Positions 19,251 to 26,704 of a stretch of DNA of 64,000 nucleotides are shown here, in pieces. Position 1 is the stretch's first letter. The number at the start of each line of letters is the position of its first letter. The DNA comes from an uncultured Paracoccaceae bacterium (lineage in GTDB: Bacteria > Pseudomonadota > Alphaproteobacteria > Rhodobacterales > Rhodobacteraceae). A model generated the notes under the pieces. That model was not told the origin of the DNA. It saw nothing but the letters and a program-made list of their open reading frames with translations, and searched no databases. Position numbers and translations under genes: made by a program. The DNA lies in NCBI GenBank assembly GCA_947487205.1, contig CANKVU010000017.1, positions 55,895 through 119,894 on the forward strand, given 5' to 3'.

Positions 19251-19712
19251 TCAGGCTTCGTCGACCACCTCGAACAGCGACGGCACCGCCGGACACGGCG
19301 CGAGAGTATTGCCCACCACGTCCGACAGCCGAGTCTGGTGCAGGAAGACGTAGACCTGCGCCGACAACCCCTCCCACAATCGATTGTTGAGGGATTGCGC
19401 CTTGGTTCCCGACAGCCCGCCCTTGGCTCCGGCGCCGGTCTCCAGCGCCGAGACGCTTTCATCCACCGCGCCGAGAACGTCCGAGACCCGGATCTCCGAG
19501 GGCCGTCGGGCCAGCCGGTAGCCCCCCCCGGGCCCCCGCACCGACATCACCAGCCCGGCCCGACGCAACTTGACGAAGAGTTGTTCCAGGTAAGGTAAGG
19601 ACACGTTCTGCCGCCGCGATAGGTCAGACAGGGACGTGAGCGCACCCTCTGGCTGCAGCGCCAGATCGGTGAGCGCCACCATCGCGTAGCGTCCCTTGGT
19701 GCTCAGCTTCAT
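19251..19712 (-). CDS. iscR: Rrf2/IscR-family regulator of the SUF operon
   Basis: A 153-aa Rrf2 regulator with an N-terminal winged helix ('MKLSTKGRYAMVALTDLALQ', 'SLPYLEQLFVKLRRAGLV', 'VRGPGGGYRLARRP'). The C-terminal cluster-binding part lacks the three closely spaced cysteines of E. coli IscR; only one cysteine is present (about residue 140). IscR of Rhodobacter sphaeroides is known to lack the classical ligand set too, yet binds an Fe-S cluster and represses iron-sulfur genes. The MKLSTKG start at 19712 replaces the track's upstream M. It leads the operon and probably autoregulates it. Confidence 0.9.
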   Translation of the reverse strand: MKLSTKGRYAMVALTDLALQPEGALTSLSDLSRRQNVSLPYLEQLFVKLRRAGLVMSVRGPGGGYRLARRPSEIRVSDVLGAVDESVSALETGAGAKGGLSGTKAQSLNNRLWEGLSAQVYVFLHQTRLSDVVGNTLAPCPAVPSLFEVVDEA

Positions 19713-19806
19713 GCGATCTCGCACCCCCTCCGGCCAAGAGTTGACGGCGCCGCGCGGCGCGGCTACCTCCACACGTCGATCGCGGGCGTAGGGCCCGCGC
19801 CCTTAA

Positions 19807-19822
19807 TTTAGAATGGCTCTAG
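19807..19822. promoter_or_regulatory. Candidate Irr box (ICE-like palindrome) upstream of iscR
   Basis: TTTAGAATGGCTCTAG contains the inverted repeat TAGA-N5-TCTA. It resembles the alphaproteobacterial iron control element recognised by Irr (TTTAGAA..TTCTAAA type), with an imperfect right half. It lies in an AT-rich patch about 95 bp upstream of iscR and about 80 bp upstream of the divergent hydrolase, as expected for iron control of the SUF operon. Confidence 0.45.
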
Positions 19823-19900
19823 GGTGTGCGACCGGCGCCGTCAATATCGGCGCCCCGGTCGCGGCGCTCTCAGGCGACGAAAAGGACGAGGCTCCCCACG

Positions 19901-20554
19901 ATGCCAGAGGTGATTTTCCCCGGTCCCGAAGGTCGGCTCGAGGGGCGCTACCACCCGCAGCGCAAGCCCGACGCCCCGATCGCGATCATCCTTCATCCGC
20001 ACCCGCAATTCGGCGGCACGATGAACAACCGGGTCGTTTACAACCTGCATTACGCGTTCTTCGAACTGGGCTTCACGGTGCTGCGGTTCAACTTCCGCGG
20101 CGTGGGCCGCAGCCAGGGCGAATACGACCAGGGCGTAGGCGAGCTGTCGGATGCCGCCGCCGCGCTGGATTACCTTCAATCGATGAATTCGAACGCCAAG
20201 CATTGCTGGGTCGCGGGGTTCTCGTTCGGGGCGTGGATCGGGATGCAGCTACTGATGCGCCGCCCCGAGATCACCGGCTTCGTCTCGGTCAGCCCGCCGG
20301 CGAACATGTACGATTTCTCGTTCCTGGCACCCTGTCCGTCCTCGGGGCTGATGCTGAACGGAACCGCGGACCGCGTCGCGCCGCCGAGGGACACCCACAA
20401 CCTCGTCGGCAAGCTGCAGGAGCAGAAGGGAATCACCGTCACCCACGAAGAGATCGAGGGCGCGGGTCATTTCTTCGAGGATCCGCATATGGAGCCGATG
20501 ATTGGCCATGTGCAGGATTACGTGCGCCGCCGGCTGACCGAAACGACGCGCTGA
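19901..20554 (+). CDS. Alpha/beta hydrolase
   Basis: A 217-aa alpha/beta-hydrolase with the family pattern 'ILHPHPQFGGTMNNRVVYNL', 'RFNFRGVGRSQGEYDQG', the nucleophile elbow 'AGFSFGAW' (Ser near 106) and 'GAGHFFED' supplying the histidine. The family is widespread and poorly characterised. The start MPEVIFPGPEG (19901) is preferred over the upstream track start. The gene is divergent from iscR. Its 3' half is overlapped by the long antisense tail of the FHA gene. Confidence 0.87.
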   Translation: MPEVIFPGPEGRLEGRYHPQRKPDAPIAIILHPHPQFGGTMNNRVVYNLHYAFFELGFTVLRFNFRGVGRSQGEYDQGVGELSDAAAALDYLQSMNSNAKHCWVAGFSFGAWIGMQLLMRRPEITGFVSVSPPANMYDFSFLAPCPSSGLMLNGTADRVAPPRDTHNLVGKLQEQKGITVTHEEIEGAGHFFEDPHMEPMIGHVQDYVRRRLTETTR

Positions 20555-21304
20555 GCGAGACGGCACGGCTTGGCGCGGCGCCCCCGGGACCCACGCTCCG
20601 CCGCGCGACAGACGCATCCGCACGTCGGCGACGGCGAAATCCGCGGGCGGGTGGAACGCCGTCCACCGCCCCTTGGGCAGCCGAGTCCCACCAAGGAAGG
20701 TGTGGTTGCTGGACCCCTTGCCGCCGCCGTATTCTAGGATCTGCCAACCGCCGACCTTCTGCCGGATGACCGCGTGGCGACCAGAGATGCGTTCCTCGCG
20801 ATCGAGCACGGTGTCGCACCATGTCGGGTCCCGACCGATCCGGATCACCCCCTGGGCATCGAAGCCCGCCAGCCGTTCGAGTGTGTGGCTCTTGCCGCCG
20901 TAATGGCCCGACAGGACCTCGATCCGCCAGCCGCGGGTGGCGGCGAGGCGCCCCGGCGCCAGGGGCGAATACCAGACGAGGTCGGCTGCCGCGTCGTAGC
21001 GCGCCGCGCGCCGCAGGCCCAGCCCGCCGGTCCCCAGGGACAGGATCTTGCCGACCGCGCGCCGCACCACCTGGCGGGCCGTCGGACGCCCCCCGTCGCG
21101 GGCGCGCAGTTCCAGCATTAGGCACGCGCGGCCGAAGCTGCGGCCACCCAGGAGCAGTTCGCACAGCGTCCAATACAGGATCAGCAGGACCCCGAACCCG
21201 AGTAGACCGAACAGCAGGCCCACCGCCTGCGCCACCTCCGCGATCGTGGCGATACCCTTCGCGCTGGTCCGCCACGGCCGACTGCACGGCCAGGCTGGAG
21301 GCAT
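20249..21304 (-). CDS. FHA-domain protein with RDD-like membrane part, ends uncertain
   Basis: The middle of this frame is clear. A hydrophobic part 'GLLFGLLGFGVLLILYWTLCELLLG' leads into an RDD-like stretch ('SFGRACLMLELRARDGGRPTARQVVRRA'). An FHA phosphothreonine-binding domain follows, with 'IRIGRDPTWCD', 'ERISGRHAVI' and 'SSNHTFLGGTRLP'. Both ends look wrong. The first 20 residues are atypical, and the frame continues about 100 residues past the FHA domain, antisense to the hydrolase gene (306-bp overlap). Frameshifts at either end would explain this. It probably reads the output of the neighbouring Ser/Thr kinase. Confidence 0.65.
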   Translation of the reverse strand: MPPAWPCSRPWRTSAKGIATIAEVAQAVGLLFGLLGFGVLLILYWTLCELLLGGRSFGRACLMLELRARDGGRPTARQVVRRAVGKILSLGTGGLGLRRAARYDAAADLVWYSPLAPGRLAATRGWRIEVLSGHYGGKSHTLERLAGFDAQGVIRIGRDPTWCDTVLDREERISGRHAVIRQKVGGWQILEYGGGKGSSNHTFLGGTRLPKGRWTAFHPPADFAVADVRMRLSRGGAWVPGAPRQAVPSRSARRFGQPAAHVILHMANHRLHMRILEEMTRALDLFVGDGDSLLLLQLADEVVGVPRRRDAVRGSVQHQPRGRTGCQEREIVHVRRRADRDEAGDLGAAHQ

Positions 21305-22124
21305 GGTCAAGCGTGGCGGTGATGCCCGGACGCCCCTGAGCGACATCACGAGCGCCACGCGGTTCGAGGTACCGCCCTTCGACCCGGCGACCATGGCGCC
21401 GTCAGCCGACCGGTTCACGGTCGCGCGGCTTGCCGTGGCAGGGCTGTCGATCACCTCGGCCGAGCAGACCGAGCGCCTGAAGGAGGATCTCGACCGATTG
21501 GCCGGCATCGACCCGAACCTGACGAGCGTCGCGTCAGAGGCCGAGATCGGCGCCATCCTCGACGATTTGGGGGCGCTGATGGACACCGCCCAGAGTCGGC
21601 AGAAGCTGGGGCTGATCCGCGACACGGTCACCACCGCCCCCGCCGACCGCAACGCCCAGCGCGACCGCTCCATCCGGCTGATCCTCGAATCCGGGACGCT
21701 GATCTGCGACCAAGTGGTGCAGCGGCTGCTGAACGCGCTCGCCATCAACGCGATCCTGCAGAACTACGCCGACCTCGAAGGCGAGGCGCGCAACTCGGGG
21801 GACGCGGCGCTGCTCGACGAGCTGGAGATCGCGCGGGCAGAGGCCGCGCAGAGCCTGCAGAAGCTGGAGGCACAGATGCGAACCGAGCTGGGAGAATACG
21901 CCAATCTCGTCGAGGGGCTGGGCGACGATTACTCCTTGCCGCTGCTGAAGCGTCACGCCGCCTTCGTGGCGGGTGACGTGGATGCGCGGGGGCCGCGCCG
22001 CGCCGCCTGCCTCGACGCGCTCGAAAATCACCTGGAGATCCGGGCGATGGACGGTTTCGTCGATGCCGACACGCTGGAGGGCGACCTGCGCGAAATCGCC
22101 ATCGAGCGGGGGTCGAACCAATGA
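21303..22124 (+). CDS. Unknown helical protein in the kinase/FHA/vWA cluster
   Basis: A 273-aa, probably cytoplasmic, largely alpha-helical protein with no signal peptide or recognised domain. It has long amphipathic heptad-like stretches such as 'LLDELEIARAEAAQSLQKLE' and 'MRTELGEYANLVEGLGDDYS'. ATG 21303 has a GGAGG too close to be ideal; ATG 21393 (MAPSADRFTVARL) is an alternative. It is divergent from the FHA gene and 49 bp ahead of the kinase, so it is likely a substrate, adaptor or regulator in the same module. I do not assign a function. Confidence 0.6.
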   Translation: MVKRGGDARTPLSDITSATRFEVPPFDPATMAPSADRFTVARLAVAGLSITSAEQTERLKEDLDRLAGIDPNLTSVASEAEIGAILDDLGALMDTAQSRQKLGLIRDTVTTAPADRNAQRDRSIRLILESGTLICDQVVQRLLNALAINAILQNYADLEGEARNSGDAALLDELEIARAEAAQSLQKLEAQMRTELGEYANLVEGLGDDYSLPLLKRHAAFVAGDVDARGPRRAACLDALENHLEIRAMDGFVDADTLEGDLREIAIERGSNQ

Positions 22125-22173
22125 GCGCTCCGAGCCGCCGCCCCGTCCCGAATCCACGCCATGAGGTCACGCC

Positions 22174-23121
22174 GTGAACGCCGTCACAGACAGTCTGAAA
22201 CCGGGCGTCGTCGTCCAGGACACCTACCGGATCGACGCCCTTCTGGGCGAGGGGGGCATGGGGGCCACGTTCGCGGGGCGCAACCTGGCGACCGACCACC
22301 CGGTAGCGATCAAGGTCATTTCGGCCGCCTTCGCGGGCAATTCCCGCGCCGTCGAGCTTTTCCGGCGCGAGGCGAACCTGCTGCGCACCATCCAGCACGA
22401 GGCGGTGGTGCGTTACGAGACGACGCTACTCGACCGCGAGGGGCGGCTCTATCTGGTGATGGAGAAGCTCGACGGCCATCCGCTGTCGCATTACGTCCAG
22501 CGCGGCGCGCGGTTGTCGCCCGAGTTTACCTTGCGGCTTGGAGGCCGGCTGGCGTCGGGGCTCGACGCCATCGCATCGGTGGGGACCGTCCATCGCGACA
22601 TCGCGCCGGACAACATCTTCGTGCCCGACGGCGACATCCAGGAGGCCAAGCTGATCGATTTCGGGCTCGCCTCTAACACGATCGGAACCGAAAAATCGAT
22701 TCTCGGTGACGATTTCGCCGGCAAGTTCAGCTATTGCGCGCCCGAGCAGCTGGGCGTGGTCGACGCCCCCGTCAGCCCGAGGACGGACGCCTACGCGCTG
22801 GGCCTCGTGCTGATGAAGGTGGCAGGCTTCCCCGTTCCGGGCGAGGGCAAGGGCGCGGGTGCGGCGCGGCGCGCCGATATCGAGATCCCCGGCGACCTGG
22901 CGGGGCCGGCGCTCGGCCACGTGCTGTGGCAACTTTTGCGCGCCGACCCCGAAGCTCGGCCGAGTCCGATCACCCCGGCCTTCGAGCGCGCCCTGACATC
23001 CGGCGCCCCCCCGCCGGACCCGGTGGCGCGCCGAACGGAACACCGGGTGCGGGACCCGCAGGCACAAGCACATCGCGACGGCGCCTCCCGCTCCTCGCGG
23101 CGGGGGGCGCGGCTGAGGTAG
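22174..23121 (+). CDS. Eukaryotic-type Ser/Thr protein kinase, zero-frame form
   Basis: A Hanks-type kinase starting at GTG 22174. It has the glycine loop 'GEGGMGATF' (25-33), the ATP lysine K47 in 'VAIKVI', the catalytic loop 'HRDIAPDNIF' (140-149) and 'IDFGLA' (161-166). HRD-I instead of HRD-L/V is a minor variant, and no arginine/lysine-rich activation segment is evident. In the zero frame the protein ends after a 35-residue arginine-rich tail at 23121 (315 aa). A -1 shift at 23007-23013 would instead join it to a transmembrane tail (about 445 aa). It probably phosphorylates partners read by the neighbouring FHA protein. Confidence 0.88.
   Translation: MNAVTDSLKPGVVVQDTYRIDALLGEGGMGATFAGRNLATDHPVAIKVISAAFAGNSRAVELFRREANLLRTIQHEAVVRYETTLLDREGRLYLVMEKLDGHPLSHYVQRGARLSPEFTLRLGGRLASGLDAIASVGTVHRDIAPDNIFVPDGDIQEAKLIDFGLASNTIGTEKSILGDDFAGKFSYCAPEQLGVVDAPVSPRTDAYALGLVLMKVAGFPVPGEGKGAGAARRADIEIPGDLAGPALGHVLWQLLRADPEARPSPITPAFERALTSGAPPPDPVARRTEHRVRDPQAQAHRDGASRSSRRGARLR
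23007..23048 (+). promoter_or_regulatory. Candidate -1 ribosomal frameshift signal in the kinase gene
   Basis: The zero-frame codons GCC-CCC-CCG contain C_CCC_CCG, an X_XXY_YYZ slippery heptamer (23007-23013). After a four-base spacer comes a perfect 8-bp inverted repeat, ACCCGGTG (23018-23025) and CACCGGGT (23041-23048), with a 15-base loop. A -1 slip enters the frame that stays open to 23510 and encodes a transmembrane segment. A sequencing error or a real indel in the C7 run would look the same. Confidence 0.4.
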
Positions 23122-23510
23122 CCGCGCTCGGCGCGCTTGCGTTCCTCCTTCTGGGCCCGGACCAAGTGCCAGAGGGGGCCGCGCTCGACCAAGGCCGGAT
23201 GTGCGAGGCAGCACTCGGGGCCGACGACCCCCTGGCCGAGGTGCGCGCGCTGGTGGCGGCAGGCGATCCCGATTCCCTGAACGGCGCCCTGGCTGCCCTT
23301 CTGGCCATGGGGCGCGACGAAACCCGCCCCGATCCGGTTCGCATCGAGGCGCTGACGATGGCCGCGCGCATGTCGGACCCGCAAACCTTTGATCCCGGCG
23401 CCTCGCCCTTCGCCGAACCCGACGGCGGCATGGCGCGCCGGCTCTATCTCGGCGCGGCGGAGCTCGGCTCCGAGGATGCCCGCCGCGCTGCCGCCAGACT
23501 GGAGGAGTGA
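23013..23510 (+). CDS. Transmembrane/C-terminal part of the kinase in the -1 frame
   Basis: This frame has no start of its own near here but reads on naturally from the kinase: a Gly/Pro-rich linker ('GPGGAPNGTPGAGPAGTSTS'), a basic stop-transfer RRR, a hydrophobic helix 'LLAAGGAAEVAALGALAFLLL', then about 105 residues of a periplasmic, Sel1-like helical region ('LYLGAAELGSEDARRAAARL'). That is the usual layout of membrane-anchored bacterial Ser/Thr kinases. Its stop overlaps a GTG of the vWA gene, whose SD (GGAGG) lies in its last codons. Confidence 0.6.
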   Translation, partial: AGPGGAPNGTPGAGPAGTSTSRRRLPLLAAGGAAEVAALGALAFLLLGPDQVPEGAALDQGRMCEAALGADDPLAEVRALVAAGDPDSLNGALAALLAMGRDETRPDPVRIEALTMAARMSDPQTFDPGASPFAEPDGGMARRLYLGAAELGSEDARRAAARLEE

Positions 23511-23515
23511 CGCCC

Positions 23516-25507
23516 ATGTTCCGCCCAACCCTCTCCCTTGCCATCGCCATGTCTCTCGCCCTCGGGACCGCCCTGCCCGCCCAGACGCGCGAGCCGATGA
23601 TCATGGAGGGCAAGGACACGCTCTATCACCGGGTGCTGATCCGCGACGCGACCCGGCGCCACGACGCCCCGGATGGCACCGCCGGAGCGCGCGTGGCCCC
23701 GCTCCAACCGCTTTTCGTCTATGCCGAGGACGGCGACTGGATGCAGGTCGGGGTGGACAATCGCGGCACCGACCTGTTCTGGATCCCGGCCGCCGCCTCG
23801 GTCGCGTGGCGCCAGAACATCGTCGCCACTTTCGAGGGCTCGGAAAATGTCGGGCGGGTGCTGTTCTTCGCCGACGAGGATGCCGCTTACGACACCGTCG
23901 AGAGCGAGGATCCCGCCCGGTCCGCCGCCGCCCTGCGCGATTCCGCCCGCGCCGCCGAGGAGGGCGGCCCCCCGTCGGAGCAGGTGGTCGCGCTCGGCCC
24001 CCGCGCCACGCCCGACCTGCGCCAGAACCTCTATGTGATGCCGATCCTCGAAAGCGAAGAGGCGGTGCTCGAATCGACCGGCGCCTACGTGAACCTGCTG
24101 AAGGTCGCGGTCGCACGCGCCGATGCCGGTGTGGAACCAGATCCAGAGATGTCCGGCGCGATCGAGGAGGCGCCCGTCGCGCTGCCTGACGTCGACCGGG
24201 AGGACTTCCGAGCCGCCGTCGTCTTCGTGGTCGACACCACCGTATCGATGCAGCCCTACATCACCGGTACCCGCGACGCGCTGGAGGAGGTCTGGCGTAG
24301 CTTCTCGGGCCGCGACCTGGGCGAGGCGGTGTCGTTCGGGCTGATCGGCTACCGGGACAGTCTCGTCGCGGCACCGGGGCTGGGCTATGACGTACGTACC
24401 TTCGTGTCGCTGCAGGACGGGACCGATCCCGGGGCTTTCCTGTCAGGCATCGAGGCAATGACCGAGGCGGAGGAAACGAGCCGCAACTTCCGCGAGGACA
24501 GCTATGCGGCCATCGACCACGCCCTGCGCGATCTGGACTGGTCGGACTATGGCGCCCGCTACATCGTCCTGGTCACCGATGCCGGCCCGCGCGAGGCAGG
24601 CGACGAGTACAGCGCGACGGGGCTGACTGCGCGGGCCCTCAACTCCCTGGTCAAGGAACGCCTGAACGCCGCGCTGGCCGTCATGCACCTCAAGACCCCG
24701 CAGGGAGGGGCCGACCATGCCAGCGCCGAGGCCGCCTATCGCGATCTCGCCGGGCAGGCGAACCAGGCCGCGCTCTACTTCCCCGTCGAGGGCGGCGATC
24801 CGGTCGCCTATCGGGACGCGGCGCGCAAGCTGGGCGGGCTGGTCGTGGACCAGGTCCTGTCGTTCCGCGGCGACGACGGCGTGACCGACGGCCGGTCGGC
24901 GATCGAGGAACAGGCCGCCGAGGAGGAAGCGGATCGGATGACCCGGGCCGTGCGCTCGGCCGGGCGGACGATGCAGCTGGCCTATCTGGGGCGCGAAGGC
25001 GGCGCCGAGGCCCCCGACGTGTTCGAGGCCTATGTCGCCGACCGCGATTTCGACCGACCCGGGCTGAAACCCCTTTCGATCCGCCTGTTGCTGTCGAAGC
25101 GCGAGCTGTCTGACCTCGACGAGGCGTTGAAAATCATCATTCGCAAGGGCGAGGAGAACATCCTGTCGGCGGACCAGATGTTCGGTCAGGTCCTGGCCGC
25201 AGCCGCCGACATGAGCCGCCGGCCCGACCGGGTCGCGCGCAACGCCGACACCACCCTGGCCGAAGCCGTCTCGGTCGCCGAGATGCTGGACGGGCTCCCC
25301 TACCAGTCGCGGATCATGTCGGTGACGGAGGAGGACTGGATCTCCATGTCGATCTCCGAGCAGCAGACGATCATGTCAGGCCTCATGGACAAGGTGGAGC
25401 TCTACGCGCGGTTCAACGAAACCACGGACCAGTGGGTGGATTATCTGGGGACCGGCGCCACGGCCGAGGCGCTGCTCTATCCCATGCGGCTCGACGATTT
25501 GCCCTGA
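23516..25507 (+). CDS. Secreted von Willebrand factor A domain protein
   Basis: A 663-aa protein with a signal peptide ('MFRPTLSLAIAMSLALGTA', cleavage near ALPAQ). An SH3-like N-terminal part ('YHRVLIRDATRR', about 40-110) is followed by a vWA domain from about residue 230 with the MIDAS-like 'VFVVDTTVSM' (DxTxS instead of DxSxS) and 'IVLVTDAGPREAG'. A helical C-terminal part of about 250 residues follows. GGAGG nine bases upstream supports ATG 23516 over GTG 23507. In type VI secretion, PpkA-like kinases carry vWA modules; here the parts are separate genes and no T6SS genes are nearby. Confidence 0.82.
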   Translation: MFRPTLSLAIAMSLALGTALPAQTREPMIMEGKDTLYHRVLIRDATRRHDAPDGTAGARVAPLQPLFVYAEDGDWMQVGVDNRGTDLFWIPAAASVAWRQNIVATFEGSENVGRVLFFADEDAAYDTVESEDPARSAAALRDSARAAEEGGPPSEQVVALGPRATPDLRQNLYVMPILESEEAVLESTGAYVNLLKVAVARADAGVEPDPEMSGAIEEAPVALPDVDREDFRAAVVFVVDTTVSMQPYITGTRDALEEVWRSFSGRDLGEAVSFGLIGYRDSLVAAPGLGYDVRTFVSLQDGTDPGAFLSGIEAMTEAEETSRNFREDSYAAIDHALRDLDWSDYGARYIVLVTDAGPREAGDEYSATGLTARALNSLVKERLNAALAVMHLKTPQGGADHASAEAAYRDLAGQANQAALYFPVEGGDPVAYRDAARKLGGLVVDQVLSFRGDDGVTDGRSAIEEQAAEEEADRMTRAVRSAGRTMQLAYLGREGGAEAPDVFEAYVADRDFDRPGLKPLSIRLLLSKRELSDLDEALKIIIRKGEENILSADQMFGQVLAAAADMSRRPDRVARNADTTLAEAVSVAEMLDGLPYQSRIMSVTEEDWISMSISEQQTIMSGLMDKVELYARFNETTDQWVDYLGTGATAEALLYPMRLDDLP

Positions 25508-25619
25508 CGGGCGGGGCGGTCCGGAACGGGTCCGGGCGCGCGGACGTTCCGGGGCGAACGCACCCGGGGTAATGGCGGCGCGCCTGCTAGCCCCTGCGCC
25601 CGTCGCACGGAAAGGCCGC

Positions 25620-26591
25620 ATGATGTCGCTTGCCCCTTACGTCCGCATCCTTGCCCGCGGCCAGGGCCGCGCCCGGTCGATGGAGTTCGACGAGGCCCGC
25701 GCCGCGATGGCACTGATGCTGGGCGATGAGGCCGATCCCGAGGCCGTCGGCGCGATCCTGATGCTGATGCGGATGAAAGGCGAGACAGCCGCCGAGATCG
25801 CGGGCTTCGCCGCCTCAGCCTGCGATACCCTGCCGCGCTTCGGGATCGCGCCCGGGCTCGATTGGCCCAGCTATGCGGCCGGGCGGTCTCGCGGCCTGCC
25901 GTGGTTCCTGCTGTCGGCACGATTGGTCGCCGCCGCAGGCATCCCGGTCCTTCTCCATGGCTGGAACAGCCACCACGGGCCGGGGGCGTCGGTCCGCGCG
26001 GCACTGCCGGCGCTAGGGATCGCCCAGGCCGGATCGGTGGCGCAGGCCGACGCGGCGGTGGAAGCGGACGGCATCGCTTATCTCCCGCTTGAGGTGCTGT
26101 CGCCGCGAATCATGGCGCTTCTGAGGCTCCGCGACGTGCTGGGATTACGATCCTGCATCAACACGGTCTGCCGGATGTTGAATCCCGGCCGGGCGCCTGC
26201 TGCCGTGCAGGGCGTGTTCCACCCGCCCTACCGCGAATTGCAGGCCGATGCCGGACGGCTTCTGGGACTGACGCGGCTGACTGTCCTGAAGGGCGGTGGC
26301 GGAGAGTTCGAGCACCATCCCGCCAAGGATATCGCCACGTTCGGCCTGCGCGACGCCCTGCCCTGGACAGGACTGACCGGTCGAGAGGTGGCCGCGCATC
26401 GCCGCCTCGCCGACGCGCCGTCGGACCCCGCGGCGCTGGCGGGATTATGGAGCGGGACCCGGCCCGACGCCTTCGCCGAGGCGATCGTGGTCTCGACCGC
26501 AGCCCTGGCGCTCGACACGGCGGGACATGAATCGCCCGAATCCGTGGCCCGCGCGCTCTGGGATCGCCGTCCGCGCCGCCTTGCGGCCTGA
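25620..26591 (+). CDS. TrpD2/YbiB-like glycosyltransferase-family protein
   Basis: A 323-aa relative of anthranilate phosphoribosyltransferase in the glycosyl-transferase family 3 fold. It has the N-terminal helical domain 'FDEARAAMALMLGDEADPEAVGAILMLMRMKGETAAEIAGF' and the core 'GIPVLLHGWNSHHGPG', 'RSCINTVCRMLNPGRAP' and 'VLKGGGGEFEHHPAKD'. The phosphoribosyl pyrophosphate-binding glycine loop of TrpD ('GTGGD') is replaced, as in the TrpD2/YbiB subgroup, which binds nucleic acid in E. coli. It is therefore unlikely to act in tryptophan synthesis. Both ATG 25620 and 25623 are possible starts. Confidence 0.78.
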   Translation: MMSLAPYVRILARGQGRARSMEFDEARAAMALMLGDEADPEAVGAILMLMRMKGETAAEIAGFAASACDTLPRFGIAPGLDWPSYAAGRSRGLPWFLLSARLVAAAGIPVLLHGWNSHHGPGASVRAALPALGIAQAGSVAQADAAVEADGIAYLPLEVLSPRIMALLRLRDVLGLRSCINTVCRMLNPGRAPAAVQGVFHPPYRELQADAGRLLGLTRLTVLKGGGGEFEHHPAKDIATFGLRDALPWTGLTGREVAAHRRLADAPSDPAALAGLWSGTRPDAFAEAIVVSTAALALDTAGHESPESVARALWDRRPRRLAA

Positions 26592-26704
26592 CGGAGCGCG
26601 CCTCCCAGCCCCGGGAGTAGCGCGGGGCGGGAACGGCGCAGGCAGGCTACGCATTTTGCACTCGTGACCGCTCAAGGCGACGGCCAAGTCGAGGACCCTG
26701 TTAG

